The notes under the pieces: model-generated
Seen by the model: only the letters and a program-made list of their open reading frames with translations
Database searches by the model: none
What the model was told of the DNA's origin: nothing
Source of the DNA: an uncultured bacterium
GTDB taxonomy: Bacteria; Cyanobacteriota; Vampirovibrionia; Gastranaerophilales; Gastranaerophilaceae
Reading direction: 5' to 3'
NCBI GenBank assembly: GCA_900553205.1
Contig: USCK01000055.1
Location: 1 to 10,779 of the forward strand
Length of the DNA: 10,779 nt
Translations under genes and position numbers: made by a program
Shown here: piece by piece, positions 1-6,931 of the stretch
Numbering within the stretch: position 1 is the first letter of the stretch
Layout of the letters: each line of letters opens with the position of its first letter

Positions 1-92
1 TTTTCTATGTCATACGGTTGTTGTATTACACAACCTTGTTCTGCCCAAAATGCAGATAAATTTAAAATTAAATCTTGAAAATTAAGTCCCAT
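1..92 (-). CDS. glyQ: Glycyl-tRNA synthetase alpha subunit, N-terminal fragment
   Basis: GlyQ is the alpha chain of the alpha2-beta2 glycyl-tRNA synthetase, which charges tRNA-Gly in the cytoplasm. Read on the minus strand from ATG at 92-90, the 30 visible residues begin MGLNFQDLILNL, continue AFWAEQGCVIQQPYDIE, and run off the window edge. The pattern NFQD-L-I-L, FWA-QGCV and QPYD-E is the conserved N terminus of the family, just before its usual VGAGT segment. An in-frame stop (TAA, 119-117) lies upstream, and this is the only ATG between that stop and the conserved region, so the start is firm. A weak GGAAG lies about 11 bases upstream of the ATG. The gene is divergent from ilvE. The rest of glyQ, and glyS if it is adjacent, lie outside the window. 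Confidence 0.9.
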   Translation of the reverse strand, partial: MGLNFQDLILNLSAFWAEQGCVIQQPYDIE

Positions 93-133
93 ACGAATTA
101 CACTTCCAACATTGTATTACATACACTTAATTT

Positions 134-162
134 AGTATCTCAAAAAAGTTAAAAAAAATCAA
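134..162 (-). promoter_or_regulatory. Probable sigma70-type promoter of glyQ
   Basis: On the minus strand there is a -35-like TTGATT (162-157), a 17-base spacer and a -10-like GATACT (139-134). Transcription would start near 127 and give a leader of about 35 bases before the glyQ ATG. It lies back to back with the ilvE promoter, with the two -35 boxes only 4 bases apart. This is a consensus match only; AT-rich DNA gives chance matches. Confidence 0.4.
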
Positions 163-166
163 ATTA

Positions 167-196
167 TTGACAAACTAACTGTATTCTCAATATTAT
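167..196 (+). promoter_or_regulatory. Probable sigma70-type promoter of ilvE-mlaE
   Basis: A perfect -35 TTGACA (167-172) is followed by an 18-base spacer and a -10 TATTAT (191-196). The predicted start is near 203, leaving a leader of about 38 bases that carries the AAGGGA ribosome-binding site around 229-235. I see no attenuator hairpin or leader peptide in this leader, so regulation by amino-acid attenuation is not indicated. Confidence 0.55.
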
Positions 197-241
197 AAGA
201 TATGATGTTTTAATACATTTATTATCAAGAAGGGAAGATTT

Positions 242-1153
242 ATGACAGAATATGTATTTTTAGACGGAGAGTATATTGAGGCAGACAAAGCGACTATCCC
301 TGGAAGAACCCACGCATTTTTGTATGGTACAGGTGTTTTTGAAGGAATAAGAGCATATTATAATAAAGAAGAAAAACAATTATATGCATTTAGAATGAAA
401 GAACATTACGAACGTTTGTTAAGAAGTTCAAAAGTTATGTGGATGGAAAGTCCTTATACTGTTGAAGAATATGAAAAAATAACCGTTGATTTACTTAGAA
501 AAAATGGATATCATCAAAATGCTTATATTCGTCCGACTCTTTATAAATCTGCAATTAAAGTTGGCCCTTCTCTTAGTGATAATACTGATTCGTTCTTGTT
601 GTTTACAACTCCGTTGAATGATTATTATGATGCTGATAAAGGTTTGAATGTTTGTGTATCAAACTGGAGAAGAAATTCAGATAACGCAATTCCTCCAAGT
701 GTAAAAGTTACAGGTGCTTACGCTAACGCATCTCTTATCAAAACTGATGCTCATGTTTCAGGTTTTGATGATGCAATAGTGCTTAATGAACAAGGCTATG
801 TTTCAGAAGGCTCTGCGATGAACTTATGCTTTGTACAAAACGGCAAACTTATAACAACAAACACAACAGATGATATTCTTGTTGGTGTTACAAGAAATAC
901 TGTTCTTGAAATAGCTAGAGATTTGGGTATAGAAACCGTTGAACGAAATGTAAACCGTTCAGAAGTTTATACTTTTGATGAAGTTTTCTGTTGTGGTACT
1001 GGTGCTCAAATCATGCCGATAGTTTCTATTGACCACAGAAAAGTCGCAAACGGTGAAAACGGAGAAATTACAAGAAAAATACAAAATCTATATTATGATA
1101 TTGTTCAAGGTAAGGTAGAAAGATACAAACATTGGTGTACACCTGTTTATTAG
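242..1153 (+). CDS. ilvE: Branched-chain amino acid aminotransferase
   Basis: This is a cytoplasmic PLP-dependent fold-type IV transaminase that interconverts leucine, isoleucine and valine with their 2-oxo acids, using glutamate/2-oxoglutarate. Its 303 residues match the usual IlvE length. Family signatures are HAFLYGTGVFEGIRAY (24-39), the PLP-binding lysine K155 in SVKVTGAYANAS, the class IV motif GYVSEGSAMNL (185-195, with E189), GVTRNTVLEIARDLGI (215-230) and the phosphate-binding CCGTGAQI (250-257). The FEGIRAY motif favours IlvE over D-amino-acid transaminase or aminodeoxychorismate lyase. The start follows AAGGGA at a normal distance. mlaE lies 47 bases downstream on the same strand and is probably co-transcribed, although the functions are not obviously linked. 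Confidence 0.93.
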   Translation: MTEYVFLDGEYIEADKATIPGRTHAFLYGTGVFEGIRAYYNKEEKQLYAFRMKEHYERLLRSSKVMWMESPYTVEEYEKITVDLLRKNGYHQNAYIRPTLYKSAIKVGPSLSDNTDSFLLFTTPLNDYYDADKGLNVCVSNWRRNSDNAIPPSVKVTGAYANASLIKTDAHVSGFDDAIVLNEQGYVSEGSAMNLCFVQNGKLITTNTTDDILVGVTRNTVLEIARDLGIETVERNVNRSEVYTFDEVFCCGTGAQIMPIVSIDHRKVANGENGEITRKIQNLYYDIVQGKVERYKHWCTPVY

Positions 1154-1200
1154 ACTTTGCTAGATAATGAATAATCTAGAGGAATAAGGTAATCAATAAA

Positions 1201-1932
1201 ATGATAACTTTTTTAGGTAAAACTGTTCAGAATTTTTTTACTTCTCTAAAGTATATTTTGAGAGGGAATATGCGTTTGGAACATGTGATATCACAAGCGG
1301 CTTCTATTAGTTATGATTCATTACCAATATCTTTAATAATATCTGTAATAACGGCAGCAGTAATTACTATTCAAGTTTCTAAACAGTTTTTGATGTCAGG
1401 TGCAGATACCTATGTTGGTGGTACTCTTGCAGTTGTAATAATTAGAGAAATAGCTCCAGCTTTTGTTGCTTTGTCTATTGGGGCAAGAGCAGGTACTGCA
1501 ATTTCTGCAGAGATTGCTAATATGCAGGTTACGGAACAAGTTGACGCTATCAAGACATTGAAAGTTGATCCTATCGGGTATTATTTTGCTCCAAGAATAA
1601 CAGCATCTGCTTTTACAGTTCCAATGGTTGTTATAATTGCAGAACTCGTTGGGATTCTAGGTGGAATGTTTGTTGCATATATGACAATAGGACTTCACCC
1701 TAACAGATACATAAATTCTGTGTGGTTGTGGTTAAATACAAGAGATTTTTATATAAGTATATTTAAGGGTTTTTGTTTTGGAATAATAATTGCAACAGTT
1801 TGTGCAACTCAAGGGTATGAAACTAAAGGTGGTGCAAAAGATGTTGGAATCTCAACAACGCAAGCTGCAATAAAATCAACAATTTATCTTTTGATTGCTG
1901 ATTTTATTATTAATTTCTTTTTCTATCTCTAA
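1201..1932 (+). CDS. mlaE: MlaE/YrbE-family lipid transport ABC permease
   Basis: This is the membrane subunit of an Mla/TGD-type ABC system, which moves phospholipid between the inner and outer membranes. Its 243 residues fit the family, which includes bacterial MlaE, algal Ycf63 and plant TGD1. The long conserved family block runs from REIAPAF (82-88) through GARAGTAISAEI (94-105), TEQVDA (111-116) to KVDP (121-124). The second conserved block, TKGG-DVGISTTQAAI, is at 208-224. Hydrophobic segments lie around 42-60, 74-94, 135-162, 186-201 and 226-243. A short amphipathic N terminus precedes the first. The ATP-binding MlaF and the MCE-domain MlaD are not in the window, so the rest of the complex must be encoded elsewhere. 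AAGG lies about 11 bases before the ATG, a slightly long spacing. The stop overlaps that of the opposite-strand gene by 4 bases. Confidence 0.9.
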   Translation: MITFLGKTVQNFFTSLKYILRGNMRLEHVISQAASISYDSLPISLIISVITAAVITIQVSKQFLMSGADTYVGGTLAVVIIREIAPAFVALSIGARAGTAISAEIANMQVTEQVDAIKTLKVDPIGYYFAPRITASAFTVPMVVIIAELVGILGGMFVAYMTIGLHPNRYINSVWLWLNTRDFYISIFKGFCFGIIIATVCATQGYETKGGAKDVGISTTQAAIKSTIYLLIADFIINFFFYL

Positions 1933-3245
1933 GATTTTTTATCATCTTCTTTTACAAGATTGGTATTTTTTAAATCTTGAGATTGAGTGTCAAGATTTGT
2001 TTTAGTTGTAGCAATATTTCCTGTCAAAGAACTTGTAAGCTCGTTAACCTGATTTTGTACAAAATTTTGAGCCTCACTTGCGAGGGTTGAAGAAACAGCT
2101 TGACCTAAAGTTTTTCCTGCAGCCAGACCTGCAGCTATACCACCGACAGCAGAACTACCGGTTGCCGTTCTTACTCCGGCAGCAACACCGTCAGCAACCC
2201 CGTTTGCAAGAATAGTTGCAGCATGTCCTGCTCCAATGCCCAAAGTTCCTACAGTTTCAGCAGCCGCTACCCCAGGAGCTGCAGCAGCAGCCGCAGAATC
2301 AACAGCAGCATTAGTATAACCGGTGACAGCATCACCTTGTAAGATTCCGACTTGTTGCATCATTTCGTTAGTAATTTCACTAACGCCTTCATTAATCAAT
2401 TCGGTAGCCTGATTAACAACGACTGTGCCTAAATCTTGCCCTTTGACAACAATATCATTTATACCTTCAGCTAAATGCTCTGATACTTGTTGTTGTACTG
2501 CGACAGTATCATTTATTTGCTTGCCGAGGGTTTGTATCATACTACAGTTACTTTGATATTCTTGGATTAACGCATTTACATCGTCACTTCCACCTGTAGA
2601 ATCTTTTGAATTGTTTTTATCTTGTTTTACAACTACCTCTTTGCCGTCCTTATCTTTTATTACAACCTCACCTGATTTATCATCACGACTTATATTAACA
2701 CCAAGTTCAGCTAATTTTTGTTCAATTTCTTTATTTCTATCTTGTAGTTTTTGTTGTTCTTCACTAAATGCCGTAGCTTCTTCACCTTGAGTACCGACAC
2801 TAACTGCAATTTGAGTCAGTTGCTGTGCATAAGTTTCAATATCCATATTACCATTTGTTACCAATTCACTTAACGCTTGCAAATTAGCATTTATCAATTT
2901 TTCTTGTAGTACAGATAAAGTCTTAGTACCGTTACCTATATGTGCTGCAGTTGTTGCACTGTCTGCAGAAGCCTGTGCACTATCATTACCTCCAAGTAAC
3001 ATTTTTACAAATTTGGAAGCAGCAGATTTCAATGCACCTTGTACAGATTGTTGAATCAACTGATTAGTAGCATTGATAGCCCCATCTAGACCTTTTCCTT
3101 CTATCAAAGATGAGGTAAAAACGGACACCCCTTGTTGGGCTGTTTTATCTACAGACGAAGTATTAGAAGCATTGGTATTACCCGATGTTTCTTTCATTTT
3201 CATATCGTATGTTTGATTTCCGGACGTTCCCGAAACTCCAGCCAT
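1929..3245 (-). CDS. Unrecognised Ala/Gly-rich protein with coiled coil
   Basis: I do not recognise this 438-residue protein. It has no signal peptide: the N terminus (1-40) is a polar Ser/Thr/Asn/Gly-rich stretch beginning MAGVSGTSG. Residues 45-150 are mostly helical. Residues 160-182 form a charged probable coiled coil. The stretch 190-208 (GEVVIKDKDGKEVVVK) looks like a beta hairpin, followed by a polar linker. Residues 222-300 are helical and rich in Gln and Val. Residues 312-385 are very rich in Ala and Gly, with repeated small-residue spacing (GIGAG, AAGV, GGIAAGLAAG) like glycine-zipper membrane-active segments. The tail (390-438) is polar. There is no tryptophan and one cysteine (C234). 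Such a composition occurs in proteins exported without a cleaved signal, for example through type III-like routes, but no secretion genes are nearby and this is speculation. GGAG lies 8-9 bases before the ATG. Confidence 0.75.
   Translation of the reverse strand: MAGVSGTSGNQTYDMKMKETSGNTNASNTSSVDKTAQQGVSVFTSSLIEGKGLDGAINATNQLIQQSVQGALKSAASKFVKMLLGGNDSAQASADSATTAAHIGNGTKTLSVLQEKLINANLQALSELVTNGNMDIETYAQQLTQIAVSVGTQGEEATAFSEEQQKLQDRNKEIEQKLAELGVNISRDDKSGEVVIKDKDGKEVVVKQDKNNSKDSTGGSDDVNALIQEYQSNCSMIQTLGKQINDTVAVQQQVSEHLAEGINDIVVKGQDLGTVVVNQATELINEGVSEITNEMMQQVGILQGDAVTGYTNAAVDSAAAAAAPGVAAAETVGTLGIGAGHAATILANGVADGVAAGVRTATGSSAVGGIAAGLAAGKTLGQAVSSTLASEAQNFVQNQVNELTSSLTGNIATTKTNLDTQSQDLKNTNLVKEDDKKS
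1972..1998 (+). terminator. Possible terminator hairpin after mlaE, inside the opposing gene
   Basis: A perfect 9-bp inverted repeat (AAATCTTGA at 1972-1980, TCAAGATTT at 1990-1998, 9-base loop) starts 40 bases after the mlaE stop and is followed by GTTTTAG. With no intergenic space at this convergent junction, any plus-strand terminator must lie inside the opposing coding sequence, as this does. The stem holds only two G-C pairs and is weak, and the sequence also encodes part of the other protein, so chance is a real possibility. Confidence 0.25.
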
Positions 3246-3278
3246 AGATTTTGCTCTCCGTTGTTTAGTTACATTAAG

Positions 3279-3295
3279 GCATAGTTATACTATGC
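3279..3295. promoter_or_regulatory. 17-bp palindrome over a -10 box, candidate operator
   Basis: GCATAGT (3279-3285), a 3-base centre and ACTATGC (3289-3295) form a perfect 7-bp dyad just upstream of the unknown Ala/Gly-rich gene. It covers the likely -10 box of that gene, the placement expected of a repressor site. No regulator gene is nearby to pair it with. If the promoter lies further upstream, it could instead form a small hairpin in the leader RNA. Confidence 0.35.
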
Positions 3296-3312
3296 TATTA
3301 ATATAAAAACAA
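3284..3312 (-). promoter_or_regulatory. Possible promoter of the Ala/Gly-rich gene
   Basis: On the minus strand there is TTGTTT (3312-3307), a 17-base spacer and TATAAC (3289-3284). The predicted start near 3277 leaves a leader of about 32 bases that includes CGGAGAG (3260-3254), the ribosome-binding site of the ATG at 3245. The -35 box overlaps the T-tract of the upstream exporter's terminator, so termination and re-initiation would share bases. Confidence 0.4.
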
Positions 3313-3343
3313 CGGAGCCACCTATTATTTCAGTGACCCCGTT
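3305..3343 (-). terminator. Rho-independent terminator of the ABC exporter gene
   Basis: In the minus-strand RNA, AACGGGGUCAC (3343-3333) pairs with GUGGCUCCGUU (3321-3311) over 11 positions, with two G-U wobbles and an 11-base loop. It is followed by a run of five U (3309-3305). It begins 33 bases after the exporter's stop codon. On the plus strand the same bases give two A-C mismatches, so the hairpin is built for minus-strand transcription. The T-run at 3342-3347 is the matching upstream A-tract. Confidence 0.8.
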
Positions 3344-3376
3344 TTTTGTAATATTTCTTAATGCTTTTTGTCTTTA

Positions 3377-5212
3377 TTAACCGTCTATAGCGACAGCTTC
3401 TTCTTTTTTACGGAACTGCATATCATATAATAGTTTATATTGACCATTTTCAATGTTCAACAATTCTTCATGTGTGCCAAGCTCTACAAGATGTCCTTCA
3501 TTGATTACTGCAATCTTATCTGCATTTCTGATTGTTGATAATCTGTGAGCGATAACAAAAACAGTTTTGTTTTGCATTAGAGCATCAAGGGCTTTTTGTA
3601 CTACCGCTTCAGATTTGTTATCCAATGCACTTGTTGCTTCATCAAGGATAACTATAGGGCTTTTACGCACCATAGCTCTTGCAATAGCAACTCTTTGTCC
3701 TTGACCTCCAGATAGAGATGTCCCTCTTTCCCCTAATACAGTATCCAAACCATCAGGTAGTGACTCCATAACTTCTTCTAAATGGGCTGATTTTATTGCA
3801 TCATTGATATCTTGTTCTGTTGCATTAGGGTTTCCAAGAAGAATATTTTCTCTAATAGTTCCAGTAAACAAGAAATTATCCTGAAATACGATTGAAATAT
3901 GATGTCTTAGCGATTCTAATGTAATATCTCGAATATCCACACCGTCAAACTTGATAGCACCTGATAATACATCATAGAAACGAGGTAACAGGTTTACCAA
4001 TGTAGATTTACCACCACCTGAATTTCCGACAAGTGCGATTGTTTCACCTTTATTAACATGCATATTAATATTATTCAAAACAGGTCTATCTTTTTCATAT
4101 TCGAAACATACATTTTCAAAATCTATACTTGAGTGTAAATCTGTCATCACTTGAGCATTTGGTTTATCTATAATTGAAGGTTTAATATCAAATAATTCAA
4201 AAACACGACCAAATGAAACAAAAATACCTTGAATACTTGTTAAAGTACCGCCTAAAGTTTTCATTGGTTTATATAATAACAATAATGATGTTACAAATGA
4301 TGCGAAACTACCAGCTGTCATTTCTCCAGATATAATTAATTGAGTACCATAATGAAGTACGCAAGCAATACCAATTGATGCAATGAAATACATAATAGGT
4401 GACATCCAAGCAGAACGCTTAGTTAATGAAATGTTGATATCAAATGATTTGTTAATTTGTTTATTAAATTCTTCTTTTTGATGCTCTTGCAAAGAATATG
4501 CAGTCATAACCTTATTACCAGAATAAGTTTCATTAAAATTAGTAGTTATATTTCCACCAACGACCATACCTTTGTTAGAAGTTTCTTTTACTTTTTTACG
4601 TATTAAAGCCATTGGTAAGAATGCACAACCTAAAACTAAAACTCCAACAAGTGCAAGTTTCCAAGAGCTAATTAACATAACTGCAATTAAACTACCGGCA
4701 CCAAATACACTTGTTACGATTGATTTTATTTGCTGTATAAAGTTTCTGGCAGCAGCATCAGGATCCGAAAGATATCTTGTTAAAATAATTCCTGAAGAAT
4801 TTTCATCAAAGAAACTAGAATCCATTGTTACTAATGAAGAAAACAGTTTTATCTTAACAGAGTTTGTAATTTTTTGGCTTGTCCAATCTGTTAAATAATC
4901 ATTCAAATATCTCATAACACCTTGGAATATAGCAAAAAGCACAACACCAAAAGGTATTATAGCTGCCAAAGCACCATAAGGAACTACAAATGCATGTCCG
5001 AACATATTTAAGACTAAATCTTTACACCCGATTACATAATCCATATAAGGTTTTAGAGCAAATGCAGTAACACCATCTAACAACCCTACAGGAATAGCAA
5101 CCAAAACACCTAAGAAGATTCTAAACAGAAACGGTTTCACAAAAGGAAATATTCTTCCTAAAAGCCAACTATATCTGAAAGAATTTGCTGCAGTCGTATT
5201 ATTTAACTTCAT
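3377..5212 (-). CDS. MsbA/MDR-type ABC exporter (fused permease and ATPase)
   Basis: This is an inner-membrane half-transporter that should work as a homodimer, using ATP to flip or export a lipid or hydrophobic compound. Its 611 residues match the MsbA/MDR family. Six membrane segments fall around 24-50, 77-100, 163-182, 184-205, 270-294 and 300-318. The nucleotide-binding domain (about 362-600) has Walker A GNSGGGKS (396-403), Q-loop Q444, signature LSGGQ (500-504), Walker B VILDE (521-525, catalytic E525), D-loop SALD (528-531) and switch H556. All key residues are present, so it should be active. The sequence resembles MsbA, the lipid A-core flippase, but the substrate cannot be read from sequence and no lipopolysaccharide genes are adjacent. 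A multidrug or other lipid exporter is equally possible. GGGGA precedes the ATG, and a good terminator follows the gene, so it is probably transcribed alone. Confidence 0.92.
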   Translation of the reverse strand: MKLNNTTAANSFRYSWLLGRIFPFVKPFLFRIFLGVLVAIPVGLLDGVTAFALKPYMDYVIGCKDLVLNMFGHAFVVPYGALAAIIPFGVVLFAIFQGVMRYLNDYLTDWTSQKITNSVKIKLFSSLVTMDSSFFDENSSGIILTRYLSDPDAAARNFIQQIKSIVTSVFGAGSLIAVMLISSWKLALVGVLVLGCAFLPMALIRKKVKETSNKGMVVGGNITTNFNETYSGNKVMTAYSLQEHQKEEFNKQINKSFDINISLTKRSAWMSPIMYFIASIGIACVLHYGTQLIISGEMTAGSFASFVTSLLLLYKPMKTLGGTLTSIQGIFVSFGRVFELFDIKPSIIDKPNAQVMTDLHSSIDFENVCFEYEKDRPVLNNINMHVNKGETIALVGNSGGGKSTLVNLLPRFYDVLSGAIKFDGVDIRDITLESLRHHISIVFQDNFLFTGTIRENILLGNPNATEQDINDAIKSAHLEEVMESLPDGLDTVLGERGTSLSGGQGQRVAIARAMVRKSPIVILDEATSALDNKSEAVVQKALDALMQNKTVFVIAHRLSTIRNADKIAVINEGHLVELGTHEELLNIENGQYKLLYDMQFRKKEEAVAIDG

Positions 5213-5231
5213 TTAAAATCCCCAATCTTAT

Positions 5232-5260
5232 TTTACAATTTTTTCATACGTTTATATAAT
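5232..5260 (+). promoter_or_regulatory. Promoter of the zinc peptidase gene
   Basis: TTTACA (5232-5237), a 17-base spacer and a perfect TATAAT (5255-5260) predict a start near 5267. The leader of about 41 bases ends with a strong ribosome-binding site, GGAGGT (5295-5300), 7 bases before the ATG. The -10 overlaps the minus-strand -10 of the divergent exporter gene. Confidence 0.6.
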
Positions 5261-5286
5261 TATATCGTAAAAATAATTATGGTAAA
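5259..5286 (-). promoter_or_regulatory. Promoter of the ABC exporter gene
   Basis: On the minus strand there is TTTACC (5286-5281), a 16-base spacer and a perfect TATAAT (5264-5259). The predicted start near 5252 gives a leader of about 40 bases ending in the GGGGA ribosome-binding site. The -10 box shares two bases with that of the peptidase promoter, within the palindrome TATAATTATA (5255-5264). Confidence 0.5.
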
Positions 5287-5307
5287 ATCTTTTCGGAGGT
5301 CTTTAGA

Positions 5308-6861
5308 ATGAACAATAAAATAGAATACATAACTATAAGAGATGAGTTTTGCAAACAACTTGCACCACAAAACTTGGATACTGAATTAAAAGCATGGGAA
5401 TTTTATATAAACAGTACTGACGAAAACAAAAACCTATATTTAGAAGCAGAAAACAAATCTCACGAATTATTCCAAAATGAAGAATTGTTCAAAAAGCTAT
5501 CTGCAATACAAGCTCAAGGACTTTCTGACAAACACCTTGATAAACAATTAAAAGACCTTGTAAAGTGTTTTGATGAGGAATTGAACGCTGGAGAGCTTAA
5601 ACAACAATTAAGAGAAAAAGAAAACGAAATTGCAGCAAAATACAATGCTTATATTCCATATATTGATAACAAAGAAGTTACAAAAGCTGAAATAAGCAAG
5701 ATTTTGGAAACAGAAAAGAATACTGAAATCAGAGAAAAAGCTTATAACGCAAAAGTTAAAGGTGGAGATATTATTGCAGAAGATTTAGTTCAGTTAATAA
5801 AGCTTAGAAACGAATTTGCAAAGACTCAAGGATACGAAAATTTCTTTGATTATCAATTAAAAGAAGAATATGATGTTGATGCAGATTATCTAACTCATCT
5901 TTTACATGAAGTTTATGAAAACGCAAAAGAAATAAATAAAAAACTGCAACAAGAAACTAAAGAAGAATTAGCCCAAGAATATGGAATAAAGACATCAGAC
6001 TTGAAGGCTTATCACTATGGCTTGTTACTTGATACAAACCCTGCAAAAGAGATTAATGCGAACCTAAAAACAAAAGAACAAGTAGTTGATATTTCTATAC
6101 AAGCATACAAAAACATGGGATTTGATATCGAAAATATGAACATCACTTTAGATTTGTTCCCTAGAAAAAATAAAAATACTCATGGTTTTTGTTTTGAAAT
6201 AGAAGCAGGCAAAGATTCAAGAATCCTCGCAAATTTGACGAACAACACTCTTAGTCTTGATACACTTTGTCATGAACTCGGACATTGTGTTTATAACCTC
6301 GGAATAGATAAAAATTTGCCTTATCTTGACCAAGGCACAACACCAGCGATGACAGAAGCTGTTGCAATGATGATGGGAGATTTGGCTCAACGAGAAAACA
6401 TTTTGAAAGATATTGTTCCACAAGAAACTTTGCAAAGATTCAAAAATGACTTAAAAAAATCTGAATCAAGATTTATTAACAGAAGTATTCTAATAATTAT
6501 TTTTGAAAAAGAAATGTACAAGAATCCAAATCAAAATCCAAGCAGACTATGGCACGATTTGAAATGTTTATACACAGGCAAAAACAAAACCGAGGAGATT
6601 AACAACGAATGGGCGACAATTCCTCATTATCTTTCTCACCCTGCGTATTATCAAAACTATTTCAGAGCAAATGTAATAAAAGCTCAAATATACAAACACC
6701 TTACAGATAAATTGGGTATGATAACAGAAAATAAATCAACTGCAGAATTTTTAAACAAAAATCTTTTTCAGTACGGCGAAAGCATAGAAGAAAACGATTT
6801 GATTGAACAATTCACAGGTAAACAGCTTTCGAGTAATGCCCTATGCGAAAGTTTAAAATAA
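5308..6861 (+). CDS. M2-like zinc metallopeptidase (peptidyl-dipeptidase type)
   Basis: This is a gluzincin-type peptidase, probably cytoplasmic, since there is no signal peptide. The zinc site is HELGH (322-326: ligands H322 and H326, catalytic E323), with the third ligand most likely E350 in AMTEAVAM. Downstream, HYLSHPAYYQNYF (440-452) resembles the region of angiotensin-converting enzyme (family M2) that supplies the substrate-binding His and Tyr. The helical N-terminal half, including LIKLRNEFAKTQGYENFFDY (163-182), also fits M2 and the related M3 oligopeptidases. The length of 517 residues suits a single-domain bacterial M2 protein. The likely role is removal of dipeptides or trimming of short peptides for recycling; the exact specificity is not visible. 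M3 (oligoendopeptidase F-like) is the main alternative. recO follows after 70 bases. Confidence 0.85.
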   Translation: MNNKIEYITIRDEFCKQLAPQNLDTELKAWEFYINSTDENKNLYLEAENKSHELFQNEELFKKLSAIQAQGLSDKHLDKQLKDLVKCFDEELNAGELKQQLREKENEIAAKYNAYIPYIDNKEVTKAEISKILETEKNTEIREKAYNAKVKGGDIIAEDLVQLIKLRNEFAKTQGYENFFDYQLKEEYDVDADYLTHLLHEVYENAKEINKKLQQETKEELAQEYGIKTSDLKAYHYGLLLDTNPAKEINANLKTKEQVVDISIQAYKNMGFDIENMNITLDLFPRKNKNTHGFCFEIEAGKDSRILANLTNNTLSLDTLCHELGHCVYNLGIDKNLPYLDQGTTPAMTEAVAMMMGDLAQRENILKDIVPQETLQRFKNDLKKSESRFINRSILIIIFEKEMYKNPNQNPSRLWHDLKCLYTGKNKTEEINNEWATIPHYLSHPAYYQNYFRANVIKAQIYKHLTDKLGMITENKSTAEFLNKNLFQYGESIEENDLIEQFTGKQLSSNALCESLK

Positions 6862-6893
6862 TTATTTTGATATGTTAACTTTTGCAAACAGAA

Positions 6894-6922
6894 TGGACAA
6901 CAGTGAAAATCTTTCATAGAAT
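6894..6922 (+). promoter_or_regulatory. Probable recO promoter, placed for a leaderless mRNA
   Basis: TGGACA (6894-6899) and TAGAAT (6917-6922), each one base off consensus, are separated by the ideal 17 bases. The predicted start falls at about 6929-6931, directly before the recO ATG at 6932, leaving no room for a ribosome-binding site. Confidence 0.45.
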
Positions 6923-6931
6923 AATATTATT

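Noticed and set aside
1160..1179. CTAGAT/ATCTAG hairpin in the ilvE-mlaE gap, as a terminator
   Set aside because: The stem is only 6 bp with 8 bases of loop and no T-run, so it is too weak to separate the two genes.
2261..2310. GCA/GCT-rich stretch as a microsatellite repeat
   Set aside because: It simply encodes the Ala run of the protein using mixed alanine codons; it is not a clean tandem repeat.
2366..2385. 7-bp inverted repeat CGTTAGT/ACTAACG with a 6-base loop
   Set aside because: It lies deep in the coding sequence of the Ala/Gly-rich protein, with no U-tract, and is short enough to arise by chance from the codons.
4572..4898. 108-codon plus-strand open frame inside the ABC exporter gene
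   Set aside because: It is antisense to the membrane domain of a clearly coding gene and shows no recognisable protein features.
6217..6435. 72-codon minus-strand open frame across the peptidase zinc site
   Set aside because: It is a shadow of the conserved HELGH region, with a composition typical of antisense frames.
6893..6919. Nine-codon open frame (MDNSENLS) before recO, as a possible leader peptide
   Set aside because: It has no ribosome-binding site, overlaps the likely recO promoter, and would not be transcribed from it.
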